Positions 1 to 3,944 of a DNA stretch of 6,045 bases are shown piece after piece. Both the position numbers and the translations under genes were made by a program. Positions within the stretch are counted from its first letter, which is position 1, and every line of letters begins with the position of its first letter. The notes beneath the pieces are model-generated. The model was given only the letters and a program-made list of their open reading frames with translations, did no database searches and was not told the origin of the DNA. Source of the DNA: Methanocalculus sp. (lineage in GTDB: Archaea; Halobacteriota; Methanomicrobia; Methanomicrobiales; Methanocorpusculaceae); assembly GCF_029762515.1 (NCBI RefSeq), contig NZ_JARVGN010000103.1:1-6045 (forward strand). The letters run 5' to 3'.

Positions 1-1
1 C

Positions 2-631
2 AAGAAGCTTCACCTCCTCTCCGGTATAACCCGGCATGATATCCTCAACAAGATCATGGTCATCGATGGTTTCCTCGGGTTTGCCGAAGAGATAGCAACT
101 GATCCGACACAGGCAGAATACCTCGGGCATGTCAGGGCAGCAGCAATGGTAATCCAGAATATCCTGGTATTCAACCGCCAGTACGAACAGCTTGGAATTG
201 AGAAGCCGTCCTGGTTTGCGATCGATACTCTGATTGAGGGGATCGAAACAGAAGAGCGTCTCCCACTCAATTCAGCATGTGAGAGTTACTCGATCTATTG
301 CGATCCGATGCTTGAGAAGGTCTTTTACAACCTCTATGATAATGCCCTCCGGCATGCTGAAGGGGCAACCCGGATAGAGATTGCCTGCCGCCCATCATCA
401 TCCGGCCTAAGAATCGTCTGGGAAGATAATGGCACAGGCGTCCCCGAAGATGAAAAAGAGGAGATATTCAAGCGTGGTTTTGGCAAGAACACTGGTATGG
501 GGCTCTTTCTGGTGCGTGAAATTCTTGCGATCACGGGAATCACCATCACCGAAACAGGTGAGGAAGGAAAGGGTGCACGGTTTGAGATTTCTGTGCCTGA
601 GGGAGCGTACCGGATCGGGAATCCGGCCTGA
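2..631 (+). CDS. Sensory histidine kinase, C-terminal part (5' end outside window)
   Basis: This is the kinase core of a two-component sensor; it autophosphorylates a histidine with ATP and passes the phosphate to a response regulator. The frame is open from base 2, giving 209 visible residues before the TGA at 629-631. The H-box is at residues 5-18 (LLSGITRHDILNKI), with the phospho-acceptor His at residue 12. The ATPase domain follows: N-box near residues 109-118 (YNLYDNALRHA, Asn 110 and 114), G1 box DNGTG at 142-146, an F-box-like IFKRGFG around 155-161, and the G2 box NTGMGLFLVREI from about 163. All catalytic parts are intact. The sensory part (PAS, GAF, CHASE or membrane) lies to the left, so the signal and the location in the cell cannot be told. 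An internal ATG at base 56 lies after the H-box and is not a sensible start. No response regulator is next to it. The family call is secure; the partner is unknown. Confidence 0.93.
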   Translation, partial: KKLHLLSGITRHDILNKIMVIDGFLGFAEEIATDPTQAEYLGHVRAAAMVIQNILVFNRQYEQLGIEKPSWFAIDTLIEGIETEERLPLNSACESYSIYCDPMLEKVFYNLYDNALRHAEGATRIEIACRPSSSGLRIVWEDNGTGVPEDEKEEIFKRGFGKNTGMGLFLVREILAITGITITETGEEGKGARFEISVPEGAYRIGNPA

Positions 632-665
632 AGATAATCGACTTACCTACAATCGCTCTCTTTTC

Positions 666-688
666 CGACAAGAAAACTCCTTTTGTCG
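666..688. terminator. Hairpin between convergent genes, likely bidirectional terminator
   Basis: An 8-bp stem (CGACAAGA with TTTTGTCG, one G-T pair) closes a 7-base loop. It lies 34 bases after the kinase stop and 5 bases before the end of the CheC gene on the opposite strand. T-rich stretches occur on both strands (CTCTTTTCC at 658-666 on +; GTTTTCTTG across the loop on -). The position between two converging genes supports a shared terminator. Archaeal termination depends mainly on T-tracts, so the role of the stem is inferred. Confidence 0.5.
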
Positions 689-693
689 CCTCT

Positions 694-1311
694 TCAGGCT
701 GAATCTTCCAGCAGCTGATCCATAATCGCCAGGATCTGTGACAGCGTATCAATGGCGGGCATCATCATGAGGTTGCCATTGATCGAATACTGATCGCATT
801 TGAGGGTTGTATGGAAGATGATCACTTCGTTCACCTCAACTGCCAGTTCTGCAAGGATCTCCTCGATCGCCGAATGCCCCATATCAATAACGAGGCTTGG
901 TGGGGAGGGGAGCATTACGACACTGAGCAGCTCAGCGGTTGCATTCAGGAATGCAGAAGACATGATGTTTCCTATCTCCTGAAGGGTGCTCTCATCCATC
1001 TCAGTCAACTCCCGTTTCTCTTCAGCTATCCCGAGGAGCACATTGGTCATCCGGATGGCTGAATCCAGCGGAAGCAGGAAGATGATATACCCGGCATGAT
1101 CGATCTCCCCCTGCATCTCAAAGAGGATTGTTACAAAGAGATCGTCAGTGACATACCCATGAATATCCGACAGATCCACGATCTCAACAGCTGGTACGGT
1201 CATCTGGATCTGGTGCATCAGCAGGGCAGAGAGTGCATTGGCGGCATGGGATGATCCGATATTCCCAAGCTCATTCAATGCATCCACCTGCATCGGTGTC
1301 AGGACTGTCAT
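694..1311 (-). CDS. cheC: CheC-type CheY-P phosphatase
   Basis: A 205-residue CheC/FliY/CheX-family protein, which dephosphorylates CheY-P during taxis signalling. It acts in the cytoplasm and usually pairs with CheD. Both active-site motifs of the family form (D/S)xxxExxN, then 22 residues, then P, are present: Asp10, Glu14, Asn17, Pro40 in the first half, and Ser108, Glu112, Asn115, Pro138 in the second. The length fits a plain CheC. The ATG at 1309-1311 is chosen because motif 1 begins at residue 10, the normal distance from the N-terminus. No good Shine-Dalgarno precedes it, and a TATA-like element about 34 bases upstream suggests a very short leader. No cheD, cheY or receptor gene is in view, so it is either an orphan or belongs to a taxis cluster outside the window. 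It converges with the histidine kinase. The family call is strong; actual phosphatase activity on CheY is inferred. Confidence 0.92.
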   Translation of the reverse strand: MTVLTPMQVDALNELGNIGSSHAANALSALLMHQIQMTVPAVEIVDLSDIHGYVTDDLFVTILFEMQGEIDHAGYIIFLLPLDSAIRMTNVLLGIAEEKRELTEMDESTLQEIGNIMSSAFLNATAELLSVVMLPSPPSLVIDMGHSAIEEILAELAVEVNEVIIFHTTLKCDQYSINGNLMMMPAIDTLSQILAIMDQLLEDSA

Positions 1312-1339
1312 GATCTATCATGAATATTCTGTGCCAGGG

Positions 1340-1348
1340 TACTATAAG
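1340..1348 (-). promoter_or_regulatory. Candidate TATA box for cheC
   Basis: The minus strand reads CTTATAGTA here, centred about 34 bases before the cheC ATG. With the usual archaeal spacing of about 25 bases to the transcription start, the leader would be only about 8-10 nt. That agrees with the lack of a clear ribosome binding site. Confidence 0.35.
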
Positions 1349-1431
1349 GGCATCGGATTTCCCCGGTTACGTTGCAACAGATGTTCCATTCATGGAGAAC
1401 AAATAGTCTTTTGGGGAATTTTTGGGTTCAG

Positions 1432-1436
1432 AAAAA
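1432..1436 (-). terminator. T-run terminator of tRNA-Ser
   Basis: On the minus strand a TTTTT run begins 10 bases after the mature 3' end of the tRNA. A second T5 follows at 1419-1423. Such T-tracts are the normal intrinsic termination signal of archaeal RNA polymerase. Confidence 0.55.
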
Positions 1437-1445
1437 GGGTTGAGA

Positions 1446-1530
1446 CGCCGAGGGGGAGATTTGAACTCCCGAGGTGCCGAACACCAGTGGCTTTCGAGGC
1501 CACCGCCTTCCCGGACTAGACTACCTCGGC
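1446..1530 (-). tRNA. tRNA-Ser(CGA): tRNA-Ser, anticodon CGA
   Basis: The gene is 85 nt and reads UCG codons. The acceptor stem GCCGAGG pairs with CCTCGGC, and the discriminator base is G, as expected for serine. The anticodon arm is GTGGC-CTCGAAA-GCCAC, with CGA at 1494-1496. A long variable arm (GGTG-TTCGG-CACC) marks a class II tRNA, and the T arm is GGGAG-TTCAAAT-CTCCC. CCA is not encoded and there is no intron. Two upstream AT-rich elements could serve as TATA box: TTATTA near 1563-1569, at a normal distance for a short leader, and TCTATAT at 1541-1548, which seems too close. The accessory patch starts on the 5' side of this gene. Confidence 0.97.
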
Positions 1531-1585
1531 ATAGATCGAGATATAGAATTTCATTTGTGCGGTAATAAGGCTTATGAAGGGTTCT

Positions 1586-1643
1586 CCTATGCGTAGACTA
1601 ACCCGCCATCATTGCCCGGAATTGTCTACGCCCCTCTCATAGG
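1586..1643. repeat. Interrupted inverted repeat at the end of the dinD remnant
   Basis: CCTATGCGTAGAC (1586-1598) is mirrored by GTCTACGC (1624-1631) and CATAGG (1638-1643), with six extra bases (CCCTCT) splitting the right arm. The right arm lies inside the dinD-like remnant, at its frame break, and the left arm lies beyond it. It could be a hairpin terminator, the footprint of a lost element, or chance. Confidence 0.4.
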
Positions 1644-1885
1644 TATTTCGTGAGTTCCGTCTCAGATTCCCGGAGCTGTTCCCGTGCCTTCAGGCGTTCA
1701 GCAAGACGAATATACTCCTCAATGACCTCCTGCCTGCGTGTTTGTACTGTAAAATAACTCTGGGCAAAAAGGAATGAGCGTATACACTCTTTTCTGGGAT
1801 CTCCATTCTGAGCAATGAGATGACAGGCATATCTGGTCAGCATTATGTCGGTTATCTCCCGCTCGAATCCTAAACCAGGGGCGAC

Positions 1886-1909
1886 CATTTTGTTGACGTC
1901 AACAAAATG
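1886..1909. repeat. 24-bp perfect palindrome inside the dinD remnant
   Basis: CATTTTGTTGAC is followed directly by its exact reverse complement, with dyad centre at 1897/1898 (GAC|GTC). After one mismatched pair (1885/1910), two more pairs match (1884/1911, 1883/1912). It overlaps codons for the conserved HFVDVNKM segment, so coding constraint may explain part of it. Confidence 0.85.
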
Positions 1910-1929
1910 ATCTGATATCTCATATTTTG

Positions 1930-1938
1930 CCTCCTCGC
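1930..1938 (-). promoter_or_regulatory. Strong Shine-Dalgarno before an out-of-frame ATG
   Basis: The minus strand reads GCGAGGAGG, then six bases, then ATG at 1923-1921. That ATG is one base out of frame with the dinD-like codons and would make only 17 residues (MRYQIILLTSTKWSPLV, ending at 1870). It may be the relic of a start whose frame has been lost, or simply GAG-GAG (Glu-Glu) codons. Confidence 0.3.
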
Positions 1939-1957
1939 TATTGTATGTGGGTTGTTT

Positions 1958-2217
1958 GAAGCAGGTGCGGCGCGGGTATCGGGGGGCGGGGTCCGCGAAA
2001 GAAACAGGCTGGCAGAGGTGATACACCCTTGCTCGAGAGAGCAACCTGAAAGGCGATTCCGAAGGAATCGGGGCATATCTCCTCTGAAAGCCAGACGGAG
2101 CATCCTCGCCCCTCCCCGCGCCAGCATCTGCGGCCGCCCAGTACAACCTCCCTTGCGGAGCATGTGCGGACGGGGCAGTGGGCGGTGGGGGAAAACGCCT
2201 CAGTGAACAGATCCTCA
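1958..2217. other. GC-rich, hairpin-rich block without a credible protein
   Basis: These 260 bases are sharply richer in G+C than the DNA on either side (for example GGGGGGCGGGG at 1980-1990 and a NotI-like GCGGCCGC at 2131-2138). Long open frames exist on both strands, but all are Pro/Arg/Gly/Ser-rich with no domain or motif, as expected when high GC removes stop codons. Hairpins are clear: TTGCTC-GAGA-GAGCAA (2029-2044, a GNRA tetraloop if read on +), CGATTCC-GAA-GGAATCG (2054-2070), and a distant pair CCGCCCA (2134-2140) with TGGGCGG (2179-2185). CGGAGCAT occurs twice (near 2096 and 2156). I saw no RNase P, SRP RNA or group II domain V core. It could be a structured RNA, a dispersed intergenic repeat, or the remains of a mobile element. 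Confidence 0.55.
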
Positions 2218-2417
2218 TGGTGATGCAAACACCTGATAATCAGATGATGACTTGTTCCCTATTGAAAACCCACAAGAATCAGCGAAGAGCCCATATTTTG
2301 CACTTTTTGATAATCGGCATCATTGCGTAGGTGCTCGATCCCCTCTGTTCAAAAATGAGTGGGCGAATAAGCCCCTTCATCTCTCAGCAGATCCGAAGGT
2401 CCACGCAGAACTTACGT
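2218..2417. other. Intergenic stretch without a supported gene
   Basis: No convincing gene is seen on either strand. A 33-codon minus-strand frame (2380-2279, starting MKGLIRPLIFEQRG) has no good ribosome site or recognisable family. A short palindrome CTGAT-A-ATCAG lies at 2233-2243. The only other signal is a weak terminator for the PIN operon. Confidence 0.5.
2351..2374 (-). terminator. Weak candidate terminator of the PIN operon
   Basis: On the minus strand a 4-bp stem (GGGC at 2374-2371, GCCC at 2364-2361) is followed by ACTCA and TTTTT (2355-2351), about 45 bases after the stop of the small downstream gene. The stem is short; the T-run is the main signal. Confidence 0.3.
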
Positions 2418-2627
2418 CTAAATTACATCCGCGTTCTTTCTTCGTTCAAGGATATTTCTGATGATTGTATCTGGATCTTTCTCCAGTATCGCTCTCCTTT
2501 CCTCTGTCCAATCACCTCTTCCAGGCTCATAGATCTGAAGGAAACGAATGGCATCATCCGGTCCAAGTCGCTCAACGAGTACATCAAGCCCTTCCCGCTG
2601 AATCTGTTGCAATGTTTTGGCACTCAT
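2418..2627 (-). CDS. Small protein paired with PIN protein, likely antitoxin
   Basis: A 69-residue acidic and basic soluble protein with no membrane segment. Residues 10-22 (REGLDVLVERLGP) form a predicted helix, and residues 26-48 contain RFLQIYEPGRGDWTEERRAIL. This RFLQxYExGxGDxTxER pattern is one I know from small proteins encoded beside PIN-domain genes in several prokaryotes. The ATG at 2627 overlaps the PIN stop by four bases (ATGA), with AGGAGG at 2640-2635, 7 bases upstream, so the two are translationally coupled. The likely role is to bind and restrain the PIN nuclease, and perhaps repress the operon. No ribbon-helix-helix, AbrB or Phd motif is seen, so DNA binding is not shown. The second position is unusual, since antitoxin genes mostly come first. 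The gene is well supported; the antitoxin role is inference from context. Confidence 0.72.
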   Translation of the reverse strand: MSAKTLQQIQREGLDVLVERLGPDDAIRFLQIYEPGRGDWTEERRAILEKDPDTIIRNILERRKNADVI

Positions 2628-3082
2628 CGTCTCTCCTCCTCAAGCCAGGTAACAGGATTATATCCTTTTATATGTATGTTTTGATTTCCTATAATAAATG
2701 ATATGAGATCATCATCTGTACTAATGAATAAAGCATCAACCTTTTCGGCACATGCGATATGAAGCGAATCCATTGCATCACCTCCCATTGCTATTAATTT
2801 ATGCATGCGGGAAATAATTTCTTCGTTAATATAAATATGTTCGTGTGACGCCAATAACAGTCTCTCAACACGAATTCGCTTGTTAATATCTGGAATATTT
2901 GAGATTTCTTCTTGGATAACTTCGCTAGTTACCAGACTCAGTTCATTTATGGAACAGAGGTGAATGATCTCGAGAACTGCTGTCATTTCCAGACGGATCC
3001 GAATAGAAGTCTGGTCATCAAATGGTCGGCAGAGACAACAGACATCCAGATAAACTTTTGGGGTGTTCTTCTCAATACCCAT
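2624..3082 (-). CDS. PIN-domain ribonuclease-like protein, likely VapC-type toxin
   Basis: A 152-residue PIN-domain protein. The fold signature begins VYLDVCCLCRPFDDQ (Asp13), continues with LVTSEVIQEEIS (Glu54, Glu58 or Glu59), then GGDAMDSLHIACAEKVDALFISTDDDL (Asp105; Asp123-125). These are the acidic residues that hold metal in PIN nucleases, so the active site looks complete. In this family the nuclease usually cuts a specific RNA (tRNA or rRNA) and halts translation. Three cysteines at 15, 16 and 18 next to the first Asp are notable; relatives that I recall carry a DxCCLNRPFDDQ form. The gene overlaps the next by ATGA. The ATG at 3080-3082 has no clear Shine-Dalgarno, and a TATA-like element centred about 24 bases upstream suggests a leaderless message. 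The DNA is visibly more A+T-rich than the chaperonin and HAD genes, a sign of transfer. The PIN assignment is strong; toxicity is inferred. Confidence 0.88.
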   Translation of the reverse strand: MGIEKNTPKVYLDVCCLCRPFDDQTSIRIRLEMTAVLEIIHLCSINELSLVTSEVIQEEISNIPDINKRIRVERLLLASHEHIYINEEIISRMHKLIAMGGDAMDSLHIACAEKVDALFISTDDDLISFIIGNQNIHIKGYNPVTWLEEERR

Positions 3083-3090
3083 TGTATCAG

Positions 3091-3112
3091 GATCATGATC
3101 TATTTATTAAAA
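3091..3112 (-). promoter_or_regulatory. Promoter and possible operator of the PIN operon
   Basis: The minus strand carries TTTTAATAAATA (3112-3101), a good TATA-like element whose centre lies about 24 bases before the PIN ATG, so transcription would start at or next to the start codon. Between them lies a perfect 10-bp palindrome, GATCATGATC (3091-3100), placed where a bound repressor would block initiation. The promoter is fairly convincing; the operator is a guess from position. Confidence 0.45.
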
Positions 3113-3157
3113 TAATTGGCGTTAGGTATTCTATACGAAACCGCTCTGCACGAATCC

Positions 3158-3170
3158 AGAAACCTTTATG
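3158..3170 (+). promoter_or_regulatory. Promoter of the HAD phosphatase gene (BRE/TATA)
   Basis: AGAAACCTTTATG reads as a purine-rich BRE followed by a TATA-like CTTTATG, centred about 59 bases before the ATG. The predicted transcription start is near 3192, leaving a leader of about 34 nt without a clear Shine-Dalgarno. It is divergent from the PIN promoter within a 143-bp gap. Confidence 0.5.
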
Positions 3171-3225
3171 CCCCCCCGGACTGCTATCGCCACTACTATC
3201 AGCTTGAAATACAGACACTCACTAT

Positions 3226-3888
3226 ATGCAGCACACCCCTCTCCGTCTGATCATCTTTGACTTCGACGGGGTCATCGCCGAGTCCATTGCAATGAAGGCA
3301 GAAGCGTTCCGCGAGACCTTCTCGTTTGTACCAAAACATCAGGATGAGATCGTGCAGTACCATCTTGATAACGGAGGAATGAGCCGTTTTGTGAAGTTCC
3401 GCCACATCTACAAAGAGATGCTCCATGAGGAACTCAACCCTGAACAGGAAGAGTTGCTTGGAGAGCGGTATGCGGGAATTGTCCGCGAGAAGATGTTCTC
3501 TATCCCGCTTGTTCCGGGTGCTCTTGAGCTCTTAAACGACCTAAAGGGCAGAATCCCTCTCTATGTCGTCTCTGCAACACCCGGGGAAGAGATGCTGGAG
3601 ATTGCAGATCGGCGGGGGCTTGCAGGGTATTTTGATGGGATATACGGATCTCCCCGATCAAAGGCGGACTGTATCCGTGAGATCCTCTCTACAAACGGCG
3701 TTTCACCTGAAGAAACCCTCTTCATCGGTGATGCTCCACAGGACCATGAGGCAGCATTGAAGACCGGTGTCCGGTTCATTGCAAGGGTGGCGCCGGGCGA
3801 TCAGGATAGATTCTCAGGAAAACCCGGTGTTGAGCGGATCGTATCCGATCTGCATGAGATCCGGGAGTTCGTGTCACCCAATCTCTAA
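3226..3888 (+). CDS. HAD-superfamily phosphatase
   Basis: A 220-residue haloacid-dehalogenase-type hydrolase that removes phosphate from a small molecule through an aspartyl-phosphate intermediate. Motif I is FDFDGV (nucleophile Asp12, acid/base Asp14), motif II is VVSAT (Ser116), motif III is Lys146 in GSPRSKAD, and motif IV is GDAPQD (Asp169, Asp173). All are intact. A helical cap lies between motifs I and II (residues about 18-95), with the segment NGGMSRFVKFRHIY at 49-62, which resembles HAD proteins found with nucleotide-sugar or phosphoglycolate metabolism. The substrate cannot be told from the sequence. The ATG at 3226 is chosen because motif I follows at residue 11, as usual. It stands alone: divergent from the PIN operon and convergent with the thermosome gene, so no pathway can be read from context. 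The superfamily call is secure. Confidence 0.9.
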   Translation: MQHTPLRLIIFDFDGVIAESIAMKAEAFRETFSFVPKHQDEIVQYHLDNGGMSRFVKFRHIYKEMLHEELNPEQEELLGERYAGIVREKMFSIPLVPGALELLNDLKGRIPLYVVSATPGEEMLEIADRRGLAGYFDGIYGSPRSKADCIREILSTNGVSPEETLFIGDAPQDHEAALKTGVRFIARVAPGDQDRFSGKPGVERIVSDLHEIREFVSPNL

Positions 3889-3907
3889 AAAGGAATTTTG
3901 GTATTCT

Positions 3908-3923
3908 GTAAAAGGAAAAGAAG
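3908..3923 (-). terminator. T-rich terminator of the thermosome gene
   Basis: The minus strand reads CTTCTTTTCCTTTTAC about 20 bases after the thermosome stop, with another TTTTT at 3891-3887. This fits archaeal T-tract termination in the convergent gap. For the HAD gene on the other strand the only signal is a weak TTTT at 3896-3899. Confidence 0.45.
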
Positions 3924-3944
3924 GGTGGTGGTGTGCTTCCCGGA

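Larger units (their letters stand above)
1609..1942 (-). pseudogene. dinD: dinD-like (DNA-damage-inducible protein D) remnant
   Basis: About 100 residues match my knowledge of the DinD family: ISDHFVDVNKM, then a TRYACHLIAQNGDPRK block (1834-1790), then FAQSYFTVQTRRQEVIEE and a charged helix ending in RESETEL. E. coli DinD acts with RecA in the SOS response; the archaeal role is unknown. Three signs of decay are visible. The N-terminal half (WSARxL-type region) is missing and replaced by GC-rich DNA read in frame without any family likeness. The frame hits a TGA at 1637-1639, while the expected continuation YERGVD reads on in another frame at 1641-1624 and then stops at 1609-1611. About three extra residues (around CIRSFL) sit between DPRKE and FAQSYF. 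Full DinD proteins have about 270-280 residues. An open frame reaching back to base 2218 exists, but its first 92 residues look like noise. The family call is confident; loss of function is inferred. Confidence 0.8.

Noticed and set aside
1446..1530. tRNA 3'-end duplication marking an integrated element
   Set aside because: No second copy of the T-arm/acceptor segment is present in the window.
1952..2206. 84-residue plus-strand frame in the GC-rich block
   Set aside because: Arg/Gly/Pro-rich, no motif, no Shine-Dalgarno; overlaps other equally long noise frames.
1958..2217. Group II intron, RNase P RNA or SRP RNA
   Set aside because: GTGCGG occurs at 2164, but no domain V, no RNase P core and no SRP helix 8 signature could be found on either strand.
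1943..2218. N-terminal 92 residues of the long minus-strand frame joined to the dinD remnant
   Set aside because: Pro/Arg/Ala-rich with no likeness to DinD N-termini; open only because high GC removes stop codons.
2220..2265. Possible C/D box RNA: GTGATGC, CTGA, then a perfect ATGATGA and a TTGA
   Set aside because: The first guide space would be only 6 nt, the first C box is off by one base and the last D box is not CUGA. The fit is too poor for a call.
2279..2380. 33-codon minus-strand frame starting MKGLIRPLIFEQRG
   Set aside because: No good ribosome site, no motif or family I can support. It may be a repeated intergenic sequence, which a genome search would show.
2331..2684. 117-residue plus-strand frame
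   Set aside because: Overlaps the well-supported antitoxin-like gene on the other strand and shows no domain.
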